This document shows positions 37,340 to 51,800 of a DNA stretch of 64,000 nucleotides, piece by piece. The stretch covers positions 3,844,001-3,908,000 of the forward strand of contig CP136508.1 in NCBI GenBank assembly GCA_008011715.2. The letters are read 5' to 3'. The notes under the pieces are model-generated. The model made no database searches, was not told the origin of the DNA, and worked only from the letters and a program-made list of their open reading frames with translations. Made by a program: the position numbers and the translations under genes. Each line of letters starts with the position of its first letter. Within the stretch, counting starts at the first letter, position 1. Origin of the DNA: [Empedobacter] haloabium (GTDB lineage: Bacteria; Pseudomonadota; Gammaproteobacteria; Burkholderiales; Burkholderiaceae_D).

Positions 37340-38158
37340 ATGAACCGACTGCTGACCAAACTGCCACTTCTCAACTACGCGCTGGCGCTCGTGCTGGCCG
37401 CCGTGCTGCTCACGCGCGGCCAGTCCGATACCACCGCGCTCTTGATCGTCAGCTCGATCGTCATGTTCGCCGTCTGCTGGAGCAGCGCGATCCACCTCTT
37501 GGGCGGGCGCGCCGCGCTGCACTTCGTGCTGATCGCCGTCGTCATCGGCTGGGGCGCCGAGCAGCTGGGCTCCTCGTACGGCTGGTTCTTCGGCAGCTAC
37601 ACCTATACCGACGTGCTGGGCCCGACCGTCGGCGACGTCCCCGTCGTCATCCCGCTGATGTGGTTCGCGCTGACCTACATCGCCTATGTGATCTCCAACC
37701 TGATCGTCTGGCAGGCGCCCAGCGACGGCATCGCGCCGCTGGCGCAGGACATCACGATGTCGCTGCTGGCGGCGATGATCGTCACCGCCTACGACCTGGG
37801 CGCCGACCCGTACATGGTGTTCGTGCTGGAGGCCTGGATCATGGAGATGAAGGACGGCTGGTGGTTCGGCGAGACGGTGCAGGGCTTCGTCGGCTGGATG
37901 CTGGTCTCGTTCGTCATCGTGTTCCTGTTCCGCCTGTCGCTGCGCCGGCACCCGCCGGCCGCCGCGCTGCCGGTCAGCCGCCGCCACGTGCTGGTGCCGC
38001 TGTTCATCTACGGCGCCAACATGGCGTTCCAGATGGCCGCCGGCCATCCGGTCGAGACCCGCACCATCGCCTTCTTCGCGATGGGCATCCCGCTGCTGTC
38101 CGCGCTGTGCGGCTACGCGCGCTGGCAGCGCCCGCTGACCGCGCGGGGAGAGCTGTGA
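37340..38158 (+). CDS. Carotenoid-biosynthesis-type membrane protein (DUF422)
   Basis: 272 aa, seven to eight predicted membrane segments. The segment EQLGSSYGWFFGSYTYTD and the acidic LGADPYMVFVLEAWIMEMKDGWWFG are characteristic of the Caroten_synth/DUF422 family, which includes CruF-type carotenoid 1,2-hydratases. No other carotenoid gene (crtB, crtI, crtE) is in the window. The stop overlaps the start of the oxygenase gene (TGATG). A role in modifying an isoprenoid is inferred; the actual substrate is not known. Confidence 0.82.
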   Translation: MNRLLTKLPLLNYALALVLAAVLLTRGQSDTTALLIVSSIVMFAVCWSSAIHLLGGRAALHFVLIAVVIGWGAEQLGSSYGWFFGSYTYTDVLGPTVGDVPVVIPLMWFALTYIAYVISNLIVWQAPSDGIAPLAQDITMSLLAAMIVTAYDLGADPYMVFVLEAWIMEMKDGWWFGETVQGFVGWMLVSFVIVFLFRLSLRRHPPAAALPVSRRHVLVPLFIYGANMAFQMAAGHPVETRTIAFFAMGIPLLSALCGYARWQRPLTARGEL

Positions 38159-39518
38159 TGGGTGCGGCACCGCTGCAGGCACTGGCCACGTCGCCCGAGC
38201 TGCGTGCCGACCCGCTGGCCGACGATACCGTCGCCCGTGTCATCGACGCCTGCGACTCGCCGTCCGGCCCCTGGACCGCGATCGGCATCGTCAACCGCGA
38301 ACTGGCGCGCTGGCAGACCAACGCCGACCTGGTGGACTGGCGCGCCAGTCCGGGCACGCCAGCCGCCATCGCCGCCGCGCTGGAAGCCTACGTGCGCGCC
38401 GGCAGCGCCCTGCCCGACTGGGCCGACATCGGCAAGATCGGCCGCGCCGAAGAGCTGTTCATGGAAATGAGCATGGTCTCGTGCGCGCTGCTGTTCTGCG
38501 CCAGCCTGCCCGAATGCTACGTATTGCCGGACCTGGCCGGCGTGCTGCACACGGCGGGCCAGCTGGAACAGCATACCGACTACCGCGTGCGCAGCACGGC
38601 CGCGATGATCTTCCCCGTGATGATGCGCGGCGGCCTGACGACGCCGGAAGGCGCCGGTGTCGCCCAGGTGCTGAAGGTGCGCCTGATCCATGCCACCATC
38701 CGCCACCTGATCCTGCGCACCAACCCGGCGCGCGTCGTGGCCGGCAACGAGCGCCCCGTGATCGCGGCCCGGCGCATGCACGGCCAGGGCCTGTACGACA
38801 CGCTGTACGCCAACGGCTGGGACACGGCCCGGCACGGCCTGCCCTGCAACCAGCAGGAGCTGGCCTACACGCTGCTGACCTTCCACTACGTGTTCCTGCG
38901 CGGCCTGCACGGCCTGGGCATCCCGTTCCGCCCCGAGGACGAGGAGGCCTACCTGCACGCCTGGAACGTGATGGGCCACGTGCTGGGCATCGAGCGGGCC
39001 CTGATGCCCGCCTCGATGGCCGAAGCCAAGCAGCTGTTCCACCAGCTGCAGCAGCGCGGCCGCACGCAGTCCTGGCTGCCCGACCCGCGCCCCGGCCTGG
39101 GTGGCGCGCTGATGAACATGATGGCCAACGAGATCCCGCTGCCCTCCTTCAAGGCCTTCCCCGTGCTGCTGACGCGCCACCTGTGCGGCGGCGCCACCTC
39201 GAAAGACCTGGGACTGAACCGCTGCGTGGGCCTGCCCACCTGGGTGGCCTTCCTGGTGACGATGGGGGTCACGCGCGCCGTCGACTGGACCGTGCGCCGC
39301 TTCGTGCCGCAGTTCTCGCTGTGCCGCATGGTGACGCGCGCCGTCGGTTACCGCTTCACGGTCCGCATGCTGATGAGCGAGACCCGGCCGCTGAAGCTGC
39401 CGTCGACCCTGCTCAACCAGGTCAACACGGCCGTGCACTCGTGGGAACGCGATCCCAAGGCACCGCGCTGGGTCAACCGGCTGGAGGCGAAGCTGGCGGG
39501 CCGGCGTCAGGAAGCCGC

Positions 39519-39522
<4 letters not shown>
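38158..39522 (+). CDS. MpaB/Lcp-like oxygenase (DUF2236), putative haem protein
   Basis: 454 aa of the DUF2236 family, which contains latex-clearing protein Lcp and fungal MpaB, haem-b oxygenases that cleave isoprenoid double bonds. The Lcp residues Arg164, Thr168 and haem ligand His198 have plausible counterparts Arg143, Thr147 and His178 (DYRVRSTAAM ... RLIHATIRH). No signal peptide is seen; hydrophobic stretches around residues 105-125 and 360-380 may associate with the membrane. Start and stop overlap both neighbours (TGATG, ATGA), so its product is made in step with the carotenoid-type protein and the kinase. Confidence 0.8.
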
Positions 39523-42988
<3,466 letters not shown>

Positions 42989-42992
<4 letters not shown>

Positions 42993-43894
42993 ATGGTGTG
43001 GAAACACAGAAGGTGCTGATCGCGGACGACGATCCGATCAACCGGCAGGTGCTGGCGGAGCTGCTGAAACCGGAATACACGGTCCTGCTGGCGAAGAACG
43101 GCGAGCAGGCGCTGGAGCGCGCGGCGCGCCACACGCCCGACCTGATCCTGCTGGACGTGATGATGCCGGACCTGGACGGCTTCGAAGTGCTGCGCCGGCT
43201 GCGTGCCGATCCCGTCACGGCGGCCATCGCGATCATCTTCATTTCCGGCCTGGATCGCCCCGAGGACGAGGCCAACGGCCTCAAGATGGGCGCGGCCGAC
43301 TACATCGCCAAGCCGTTCAACGCCACCGTCGTGATGGCGCGCGTGGCACTGCACCTGCAGGTGGTACGCCAGCAGCGCCTGCTGGAACACCTGGCCCACG
43401 TGGACGCGCTGACCGGCCTGGCCAACCGCCGTCGCTTCGACGAGGCCCTGGCGGCCGAGTGGCAGCGCGCGCGCGACAGCGGCTCGCCGCTGTCGCTGGC
43501 ACTGGTCGACGTCGACAGTTTCAAACAATACAACGACCACTACGGCCACCCGGCCGGCGACCGCGCGCTGCGCGCCGTGGCGCGCGTGGCCGCCGCCGCC
43601 GCCCATCGCCCCGGCCACCTGGCGGCCCGCTACGGTGGCGAGGAGCTGGTGCTCCTGATGCCGGACACGGACGCGGCGCTGGCCCGGCAGGTGGTGCGCG
43701 AACTGGCGGACGCCCTGGCCGAGCTGGCGATCCCGCACGCCGCCGCAGCGGCCGCACCCGTGCTGACGATCAGCGCGGGCGGCGCCACCCTGCTGCCCGG
43801 CGAAACGGCCGGCGACCTGTTCGCCGCAGCCGACGCGCATCTGTATCGCGCCAAGCAGACGGGGCGCAACCGGACGGCGTGGCGCGAGATTTGA
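42989..43894 (+). CDS. Response regulator with GGDEF diguanylate cyclase domain
   Basis: 301 aa. The receiver (1-125) has acidic IADDD, phospho-acceptor Asp56 (LLDVMMPD) and Lys108. The GGDEF domain (about 135-300) has DALTGLANRR and the active-site motif RYGGEEL (216-220), so it should make cyclic-di-GMP. The usual inhibitory RxxD five residues before GGEEL is absent (RPGH occurs there), so product inhibition through that site is unlikely. The start overlaps the hybrid kinase stop (ATGA), indicating that the HPt of the kinase phosphorylates this protein. Confidence 0.93.
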
Positions 43895-43899
43895 CCCCT

Positions 43900-43952
43900 G
43901 GTGACAGGCACCGATCCTCGAGTCGAAGACTGGCAGATCGGTGCCTGTCACC
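43900..43952. repeat. Extragenic palindrome, GGTGACAGGCACC class
   Basis: Perfect 16-bp inverted repeat (GGTGACAGGCACCGAT) around a 21-base loop, directly after the diguanylate cyclase gene. It can act as the operon terminator. The GTG in its right arm opens the polymerase reading frame but is unlikely to be the start. Confidence 0.65.
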
Positions 43953-43994
43953 AATGTCTTACACTACGGGGTTTTGAGACCCCGAGAGCAGCGC

Positions 43995-46352
43995 TTGACC
44001 ACCCCACCCCAGGGCTTTCTCCTGACGCGCCACTGGCGCGACACCGAGGCCGGCACGGAAGTCGACTTCTGGCTGGCCACCGATGACGGCCCGCGCCACC
44101 TCCGGCTGCCGCCGCAGCCGTCGGTCGCCTTCGTGCCCGCCGAGCAGGAAGCGATGGCGCAGGCAGTGCTGCGCGGCCAGCCGGGTTGGGAACTGCGCCC
44201 GCTGGCGCTGCGCGATTTCCGCCACCGTCCGGTGCTGGGCCTGTACTGCCAGCAGTACCGCCACCTGCTGAAGCTGGAGAAACGCCTGCGCGAGCATGGC
44301 GTGGACGTGTACGAGGCCGACGTGCGCCCGCACGAGCGTTACCTGATGGAGCGCTTCATCACCGCTCCTGTCACGTTTGCCGGCACGCCGCAAGGCGAGC
44401 TGCTGGTGGACGCGCACCTGAAACCGGCCAGCGGCTACCGGCCGCGCCTGCGCCTGTGCTCCCTCGACATCGAAACGACGGCGCACGGCGAGCTGTATTC
44501 GATCGCGCTGCAAGGCTGCGGCCGGCGTGACGTCTACATGCTGGGCGAGCCGCCCGCCAATGCGCCGGCAGTCGACTTCACGCTGGAATACTGTGCCACC
44601 CGGCCGCTGCTGCTGGAACGCCTGAACGAGTGGATCGCGCGCCACGACCCGGACGCGATCATCGGCTGGAACGTGGTGCAGTTCGACCTGCGCGTGCTGC
44701 GCCAGCACGCCGAACAATACGGCATCCCGCTGCGCCTGGGGCGCGACGGCAGCGCGCTGGAATGGCGCGAACACCCGCGCCAGCAGCACTATTTCGCGGC
44801 CGCCGCCGGCCGCCTGATCGTCGACGGCATCGAGGCGCTGCGCTCGGCCACCTGGAGCTTCCCCTCGTTCAGCCTGGAGCACGTGGCGCAAGCGCTGCTG
44901 GGCGAAGGCAAGGCGATCGACAACCCGTACGACCGGATGGCCGAGATCGACCGCATGTTCGCCGAGGACAAGCCGGCGCTGGCGCGCTACAACCTGCAGG
45001 ACTGCGAGCTGGTCACCCGCATCTTCGCGCACACGCAACTGCTCGAATTCCTGCTCGAGCGCGCCAGCGTGACGGGCCTGCCTGCCGACCGCAGCGGCGG
45101 CTCGGTCGCCGCGTTCGAGCACCTGTACATGCCGCTGATGCACCGGCGCGGCTTCGTGGCGCCCAACCTGGGCGACGTGCCGAACGAAGACAGCCCGGGC
45201 GGCTTCGTGATGGACTCGCGCTCCGGCCTGTACGACTCCGTGCTGGTGCTGGACTATAAAAGCCTGTACCCGTCCATCATCCGCACCTTCCTGATCGACC
45301 CGGTTGGACTCATCGAGGGCCTGCGCGCGCCCGAGCAGGAGACGGTGCCGGGGTTTCGCGGTGCCCGCTTCGCCCGCGCGGGCCACTGCCTGCCCGCCAT
45401 CGTCGGCCAGATCTGGCAGGGCCGCGAGGCCGCCAAGCGCGAACGCAACGCGCCGCTGTCGCAGGCGCTGAAGATCATCATGAATGCCTTCTACGGCGTG
45501 CTGGGATCGTCCGGCTGCCGCTTCTTCGACCCGCGCCTGGCGTCGTCGATCACGATGCGCGGCCACGAGATCATGCACCGCACGCGCGAGCTGATCGAGG
45601 CGCAAGGCTATCCCGTCATCTATGGCGATACCGACTCCACCTTCGTCTGGCTCAAGCGCGGCCACGGCGCGGACGAGGCGGACGCCATCGGCCGCGCCCT
45701 GGTCGCCCACGTCAACGAGTTCTGGCGCACGCACCTGCAGGCCACGTTCGGGCTGGCCAGCGCGCTCGAGCTGCAGTACGAAACCCACTACCGCCGCTTC
45801 CTGATGCCCACCGTGCGCGACTCCGAAGAGGGCAGCAAGAAGCGCTACGCCGGCCTGGTGCTGCGCCCGGACGGCAGCGAGCACGTGGTTTACAAGGGCC
45901 TGGAGACGGTGCGTACCGACTGGACGCCGCTGGCACAGCAGTTCCAGCAGGCCCTCTACCTGCGCATCTTCAAGGGGGAGCCATACCGCGATTACGTGCG
46001 CGATTATGCCGAGCGCATGCTGCGCGGGGAGCTGGACGAGCTGCTGGTCTACCGCAAGCGGCTGCGCCGCCCGCTCGACGAGTACGAGCGCAACGTGCCG
46101 CCACACGTGCGCGCCGCTCGCGTGGCTGACGACTACAACGCCGCGCAGGGCCGCCCGCTGCAGTACCAGAACCGCGGCTGGATCCGCTACGTGATGACGA
46201 CGGCCGGCCCGGAACCGCTGGAGACGCGGCGATCGGCGATCGACTACGCGCATTACCTGGAGCGCCAGTTGCAACCGGTGGCCGATGCCATCCTGCCCTT
46301 CCTGGGCGACAGTTTTACCTTGCTGACGAGCCGGCAGCGCACCTTGTTCTAG
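43995..46352 (+). CDS. polB: DNA polymerase II (family B, with 3'-5' exonuclease)
   Basis: 785 aa from TTG at 43995, close to the 783 aa of E. coli Pol II. A GTG 18 codons earlier lies inside an extragenic palindrome and adds residues not expected in the family. The exonuclease motif [11 protein letters not shown] is near residue 160; polymerase motif [11 protein letters not shown] is near 420, motif [16 protein letters not shown] near 490 and motif C YGDTDSTF near 542. All metal-binding aspartates are present. Role: translesion and restart synthesis, SOS-induced in E. coli; no LexA box was recognised upstream here. Confidence 0.95.
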   Translation: MTTPPQGFLLTRHWRDTEAGTEVDFWLATDDGPRHLRLPPQPSVAFVPAEQEAMAQAVLRGQPGWELRPLALRDFRHRPVLGLYCQQYRHLLKLEKRLREHGVDVYEADVRPHERYLMERFITAPVTFAGTPQGELLVDAHLKPASGYRPRLRLCSLDIETTAHGELYSIALQGCGRRDVYMLGEPPANAPAVDFTLEYCATRPLLLERLNEWIARHDPDAIIGWNVVQFDLRVLRQHAEQYGIPLRLGRDGSALEWREHPRQQHYFAAAAGRLIVDGIEALRSATWSFPSFSLEHVAQALLGEGKAIDNPYDRMAEIDRMFAEDKPALARYNLQDCELVTRIFAHTQLLEFLLERASVTGLPADRSGGSVAAFEHLYMPLMHRRGFVAPNLGDVPNEDSPGGFVMDSRSGLYDSVLVLDYKSLYPSIIRTFLIDPVGLIEGLRAPEQETVPGFRGARFARAGHCLPAIVGQIWQGREAAKRERNAPLSQALKIIMNAFYGVLGSSGCRFFDPRLASSITMRGHEIMHRTRELIEAQGYPVIYGDTDSTFVWLKRGHGADEADAIGRALVAHVNEFWRTHLQATFGLASALELQYETHYRRFLMPTVRDSEEGSKKRYAGLVLRPDGSEHVVYKGLETVRTDWTPLAQQFQQALYLRIFKGEPYRDYVRDYAERMLRGELDELLVYRKRLRRPLDEYERNVPPHVRAARVADDYNAAQGRPLQYQNRGWIRYVMTTAGPEPLETRRSAIDYAHYLERQLQPVADAILPFLGDSFTLLTSRQRTLF

Positions 46353-46378
46353 GTCCAGGCGGATCAGCCAAGACCCAC

Positions 46379-46431
46379 GGTGACAGGCACCCATCTCAGG
46401 GTCGCAGACCCTGAGATGGGTGCCTGTCACC
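46379..46431. terminator. Perfect 25-bp hairpin between convergent polB and HAD genes
   Basis: Both arms (beginning GGTGACAGGCACCCATCTCA) match over 25 bp with only a 3-base loop (GCA). It lies 26 bp after the polB stop and 15 bp from the HAD stop, which converge on it, so it can stop transcription from both sides. Outer flanks ACCCAC / GTGGGT extend the symmetry. Member of the GGTGACAGGCACC extragenic class. Confidence 0.75.
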
Positions 46432-46446
46432 AGGGGTTTCGTGGGT

Positions 46447-47118
46447 TTAACGCCAACTTGCCTGCAACGCCCGCCACGCATCCTCGTCGGCCGGATCGAA
46501 GCCCTGCCCGGCCAGCGCATGCAGGGCCGGATCGGCACTGAGCGCAATGACGGCCATGCCGGCGGCGCGCGCCGCGCGGATGCCATTGGCACTGTCCTCG
46601 AAAGCGACGCAGGCGGCCGGTGCGCGGCCGTGCAGCGCCGCCGCGCGCAGGTAGACGTCCGGCGCCGGCTTCGGGTGCGCCACCTCGTCGCCGCTGCACA
46701 GGTGCGTGAAACGGTGGCGCAGGTCGAGCTGCTCCAGGGCGGCGGCGATGATGCGCGGGTGCGAGTTCGAGACCAGCGTCTGCGCCACGCCCCGGCTGCC
46801 CAGCCAGCGGCAGAAGCGCACGGCCGATGCCGCAGGCTGCGCACTCGCCAGATGTGCCAGCACGTAATCGACGGTCGCATCGTACCAGGCGGCATACCGC
46901 GCCGGCAGGCCATCGTCGCCGGCGCCACCGAACAGGGCGCGGTACACTTCCGGACCGCTGGCACCGGCGGGCAGCGGCGGCAATGCCGCCAGCGCCAGCC
47001 CTTGCGACGCGCAGGCGTGCAGGATCGACGCGTCGTGCACGGGATCGCTGTGGATCAGCGTTCCATCCAGATCCCAGAATACCGGCGCCGCCCCGGGCAG
47101 CCTGCCGCCATCGACCAT
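46447..47118 (-). CDS. HAD-superfamily phosphatase (phosphoglucomutase/phosphatase-like subfamily IA)
   Basis: 223 aa. Motif I FWDLDGTL (nucleophile Asp16, Asp18), motif II VSNSHPR, motif III lysine in AHPKPAPDVYL and motif IV FEDSANGI are all present; a helical cap (about 25-100) makes it type IA. Substrate unknown; sugar phosphates are common. The start at 47118 has AGGGGG at good distance; earlier ATGs (47133 and upstream) lack one. It follows the GH35 gene by 82 bases on the same strand and may be co-transcribed with it. Confidence 0.88.
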   Translation of the reverse strand: MVDGGRLPGAAPVFWDLDGTLIHSDPVHDASILHACASQGLALAALPPLPAGASGPEVYRALFGGAGDDGLPARYAAWYDATVDYVLAHLASAQPAASAVRFCRWLGSRGVAQTLVSNSHPRIIAAALEQLDLRHRFTHLCSGDEVAHPKPAPDVYLRAAALHGRAPAACVAFEDSANGIRAARAAGMAVIALSADPALHALAGQGFDPADEDAWRALQASWR

Positions 47119-47200
47119 CTTCGTCCCCCTCATGTTCGGCGATGCAAAACGCCACATTAAAAGCCAGGAGGGCGCGCTGTCAACCTGCATCGAAGTGGTA

Positions 47201-48841
47201 TCAACGGAACTTGTAGAGCCGGACCTTCTGTACGGTAAACGCATCACCCGGCAGCCGGATATGCCGTCCCTGGTGCGTCTCGTCGCCGTTCAGCCAGCGC
47301 CCCGGTTGCCAGCGCCCGGCGACGAAGCCGCCTTCCGTGGCCTGCAGGATGCCGACGCCCTCGGCCGGTGTGGCCGGGCTCCTGAACGTGACGGTGATGC
47401 CGCGCCCCGCCACCAGGAACTCGTCGGCCGAGGTCTGGATGACCAGGCCGCCGCGCGTGTCGTAGTCCGCGCTTTCGGTCTTGCCCCACTGATTGGCGAA
47501 GCTGACGTCCAGCAGGTAGCCGCCCAGCGCCGCCTGCGCATTGCCGGTGTCGACCACGCCGTCGTACGATACGTCGGGACGAAAGCCGCGCATGCGCCCC
47601 TGCCCTTGCGCCGCCAGGATGTGCGGCGCCAGTTGCCGCAGCAGTGCGTAGGCGCCCGGCAGCACGTCCGCCCCGGCGTCGCGGATGTTCTCGATGGCGA
47701 ACGGGGAAAAGCCGATCGCATCGAGCTCGCCGATGGCCCAGAACGCGTTGGCACCCAGGTCGGCGCGGCCGGCGCGGTTGGCCTCCGGCACGAACAGCGG
47801 ATTGTCCGGCCGCTTGAACTGGCGCGCCCAATGCGTGAAGTTGGCGAAGTAGGTGTCGATGGCGAGAATGTCGATGGCCGGCCCGGCCGCCTTCCACACG
47901 TCGAACAGGTGCGGCAGCGGTCCCGCGCTGGGATACTCGCCAGGCTTCTTGCCGGGCCGGTTCAGCGCCACGTTGACGAACATCGGCAGCGGATACTCGG
48001 CCTTGCCGGCGGCCGCCAGCGCATTGGCGAAGCTGGCGTAGTGCCAGGCCTGGAATACCTCCTCGGCCTCGATGGAGGTGCCGAACACCTCGCGCCAGGT
48101 GCCGCCCTGGCGCGCGCCCTGCCCTTCCCACAGGCCGCGCACGTGGGGATGGAGCGTGGCGCGATGGGCCTGCAGGTAGCGCAGCAACGCCGTCGGCACC
48201 GCTGCGCGCAGCGCGGCATCGGCCAGCACGCCATGGTCGCGCGCGTCCGGCAGCATGCCGATCTCGTTCTCGACCTGTACCATCAGCACGGTGCGCTGCG
48301 TATCGACCTGGCGCAGGTGGCGCAGCAGCGCGGCGAATGCCGCCCGGTCGGCCGCCAGGGTGGCGGTGCCGAACGGTGTCAGGATGTCTTGCGGTGCGCC
48401 GGTCTTGCTGCGTGCGCGGGGAAAGCGCGCGTTGTCCTGCTTGACCCAGGGCGGCACATAGGTGGACATCGAGTTCTTCCAGGCGCCGAACCACAGCAAC
48501 ACCACGCGGATGTCGTGGGCGCGCGCTTGCTTGAGCATGCCGTCCAGCACCGTGAAGTCGAACGTTCCCTCGACCGGCTCGATCTGGTCCCACTCGACTG
48601 GCGCCAGCAGCGTGTTCAGGCCGACGGCTTTCAGCTGGGGCCAAAGCTTCTGCAGGTAGGGCAGGCTGCTGGCGGACGAGTTGTACAGCTCGCCGCCCAG
48701 GATGAGGTAAGGCTGGCCCTCCACGATCAGTTGCTGCGTGGGGCGCTCGGTTCCCGTTGTCCGCAGCGCGGGAATCGGCGTCTCGGCCGCTGCGGCGATC
48801 GCGCACGCCAGCAGCAGCGCGGTGGCGAGGCAGCGCCGCAT
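47201..48841 (-). CDS. Exported GH35-type beta-galactosidase with C-terminal DUF5597 domain
   Basis: 546 aa with signal peptide (1-19). A TIM barrel with VENEIG (Glu193, acid/base) and FVPEANRAG (Glu353, nucleophile) is followed by a DUF5597-like beta domain (about 430-546). This architecture matches Cellvibrio Bgl35A, which removes galactose from xyloglucan. The start ATG shares a base with the TonB receptor stop (TGATG), so receptor and enzyme are coupled. A second protein with this C-terminal domain is at the right window edge. Substrate could be xyloglucan, galactan or arabinogalactan. Confidence 0.85.
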   Translation of the reverse strand: MRRCLATALLLACAIAAAAETPIPALRTTGTERPTQQLIVEGQPYLILGGELYNSSASSLPYLQKLWPQLKAVGLNTLLAPVEWDQIEPVEGTFDFTVLDGMLKQARAHDIRVVLLWFGAWKNSMSTYVPPWVKQDNARFPRARSKTGAPQDILTPFGTATLAADRAAFAALLRHLRQVDTQRTVLMVQVENEIGMLPDARDHGVLADAALRAAVPTALLRYLQAHRATLHPHVRGLWEGQGARQGGTWREVFGTSIEAEEVFQAWHYASFANALAAAGKAEYPLPMFVNVALNRPGKKPGEYPSAGPLPHLFDVWKAAGPAIDILAIDTYFANFTHWARQFKRPDNPLFVPEANRAGRADLGANAFWAIGELDAIGFSPFAIENIRDAGADVLPGAYALLRQLAPHILAAQGQGRMRGFRPDVSYDGVVDTGNAQAALGGYLLDVSFANQWGKTESADYDTRGGLVIQTSADEFLVAGRGITVTFRSPATPAEGVGILQATEGGFVAGRWQPGRWLNGDETHQGRHIRLPGDAFTVQKVRLYKFR

Positions 48842-51800
48842 CAGAACTTCATCCGCAAGCCCAGCGCAAAGGTGCGGCCCGGGTCGTACTGCGACATCGT
48901 CGCGTTGGCGAACTGGAAGTAGCCACGCCGCTTGGCCCGGTTCAGGTTGACGATGTCGAACGTCAGCACGGGCAGGCCGTCGCGGTCGAAGATCTGGTCC
49001 AGTTCGAAGCTGGACGAGAAGTCGAGCTGCTTGTAGTCGTCGCCGTACAACGCGGCGGCCGTGATGCCGCTCTGGTTTGCGCTCGCCACCTGACTGCCCT
49101 GCGAATAGGTGTGCATGAAACGCAGCATGTAACCGTGATTTTCGTAGTAGATGCCGAAGTTGTTGGTCTTCTTCGGCACGCCCAGCGCGATGAAGCCGCT
49201 GCTGCCCTCGCCGCTGGCGCGCTGGTTGATCAGGGTGAGCGTCTCGTTGAAGCCGAAGCCGCGCCACGGCAGCCATTTATCGAGCGGCTGTACCCAGCCC
49301 AGCTCCAGGCCGCGGATGCGCAGGATACCGTCCGCGTTGCGCGGCCGCGTCATGACGACAGTGGCGTTGTCCGGGCCGCCGCGTGAGTCGATCGCCAGCT
49401 GCTGCGTGGGAATCAGGGTGTTGTAGTTGATGCCGTACGGCGCCAAGGCGGAGAACGGCATCGTGATGTTCTCGTTGACCGTGAAGCCGTTGATGCGCTT
49501 CTGGAACAAGGTCAGCGAGACGTAGCCTTCCCGTCCCGTGTACCAGTCCAGGCCCAGGTCGATATTGTCGGACAGGTAGGGCTGCAGCTCGGGGTTGCCC
49601 ATCGTGCCGACGTCGGCCGACACGGACGAGAAATTGATGCCGGGGCGCAGCGCGTTCGGATCCACCCGCGTCATGCTGCGCGAGGCGGCGGCGCGCAGCA
49701 CCACGTCCTTGCGCAGGTCCGCGGCCAGCGTCGCCGAGGGCAGCGTGTTGCTGTAGTCGGATGCGCGGTACACCCATTGGTTGATGTTCGGGTACTTGCT
49801 GCCGTTGAGGGGCAGGTTGGCGTTGCGCGGGTCGGGCTGCGAGTTCAGCGACCCCACCTGCTGGTTGGTGCGGATGTAGCGCACGCCGGCGTCCCAGCGC
49901 AGCGCGTAGCCCGCCAGCGTGGACTCGCCGCTGGCTTCCAGGTAGAGCGCTTTCGACTTCTCGCGGATGTAGCCGGCGCTGGCCCCGGTGGACGAGGCGC
50001 CCGCGTCGGGCGCGCTGCCGTTGTAGTAGTCGAAGTTCGAATCCTGGCGGAAGCGGCCCCAGTCCAGCGCCAGCCGGCCGTACGGACCCGGCACCAGGTA
50101 GCCCGGCAGCGCCGCCGTGGGGATCAGCGAGCCCTGATAACTGAGCGGCGCATTCTGGCCGGCCGTGTAGCCGGTGCCGTAGCCGGGATACAGCGCGGCT
50201 GCGCTGGCGCCCGGGGTGCTGGCGCCGTTGCACGGCGGCGCCCCGTTCGGGCCCTGCAGGAACACGCTGGGGTTGTTGCCGCAGACGGCGGCCTGCCAGG
50301 CGGCCGAGTTGTCCTGCGCGCGGATGGTGCGGTCGATGTCGTCCCAGGCGAAGCCGCCCTTGATCGTCAGCGCCTTGTCGCCCCAGGCCAGGTTGGCGCG
50401 GATGCCCTTGGTCTGGGTTTCGCGCAGCTCGTTCTGGATGTTGACCCGCCCGCCCGTCCATTGGTAGCTGGCCGGATCGTTCAGGTCGAGGCTGGAGACG
50501 ATGGCCGGCACGCCGCCGTCGTTGGTGTAGCTGATCGTGTTGCCGCTGTTCGGCGCCGTGATCGGCATCACGGTGGGCGCCATGTGCGTGAAGCGGCTGC
50601 GGTTCCAGTTGGCCTGCGCATCCAGCGCCAGCTTCGGCGCGATCTGCCATTCCATGCCGGGATTGATGCCGAGCAGGTCCACCTTGTCGCGGCGCGGGCC
50701 GAATTCGATGAAGTTGAGCGCATTGGCGTACGTGCCGGACGTGACCACGCAGCCGTTGGCGCAGTCGCCGCGGTCCACCTGCATTTCGAGCGGGATCGAG
50801 GCGTTGTTGCGCACGGCCCAGGTGTAGGCATTGCGCTGCATGTCGTCGTCCTTCTTGCTGTACATGGTGTCCAGGTAGAAGCGCAGGTTCTCGCCAGGGC
50901 GGTACTCGGCCGCGAACACCGTCGAGATCTTGTCGCGCGTGCCGTAGTACTCCATCGCGCGACCCAGGCGCGGCACGATGGCGTGGTCGATCTGGTCGAT
51001 CGTCAGGCCAGGGTTATGCGACAGCAGGAAGGCCTGGTCGATCACGCTGCCTGCGACCAGGCCATTGCCGGCGTTGACCGGCACGGTGGCGGGGATCGTC
51101 CAGTTGCCGCCGCCCGTGGCGTTGCGGGCCGGCGAATTGCTTTGCGCCGCCGTCAGGTTCGGGTTGGTCCAGCCCACGGTCTCGAAGCCACGCGTGCGCG
51201 CCTGCTGGCGCGAGAACGACACGCCGCCCAGGATGCCGAATTTGCCGTCCCACGTCTGGCTGGCCAGCAGCGAGCCGCGCAGGCCGGCCTTGTCGGCGAT
51301 CTGCTGCTTGGTGCCGGTCAGGCTGGCCGAGAGCTGGCGTCCTTCCTTGTCGAACGGGCGCGCGCTGCGCAGGTTGACGACGCCGGCCGCGCCGCCCTCG
51401 ATCATGCCGGCCGTCGGGCTCTTGCTGACGGTGAGCTTGGTGAACAGGTCGGTCGGCAGCAGGTCCAGGTCCACTTCGCGGTTGGTGTTGGCCCCGTCGA
51501 TGGGGCCGGACGAGGCGACGGCCACCGGCGCATTGTTCAACAGGATCTTGGTAAAGCTGGAACCGAGGCCGCGGATCTGGATCGTCATGCCCTCGCCCGT
51601 CACGTCCCGGCCGACCTGCACGCCCGGCACGCGGCTGAGCGATTCGGCGATGTTCTTGTCGGGGAACTTGCCGAAGTCCTCGGCATTGATGGAGTCCTGG
51701 AAGCCGACGGCCTCCTTCTTGTCCTTGGCCGACGACAGCAGGCTGTTGCGGTAGCCGGTGACCTGGACCGTCTGCAGCGCATTGGTAGCGTTATCTTCAG

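Noticed and set aside
43941..43994. GTG start of DNA polymerase II at 43941
   Set aside because: The codon lies in the arm of an extragenic palindrome and adds 18 residues absent from the family; TTG at 43995 gives a near-standard length.
43959..46964. Minus-strand open frame of about 1000 codons
   Set aside because: Antisense to DNA polymerase II and partly to the HAD gene; no domain seen.
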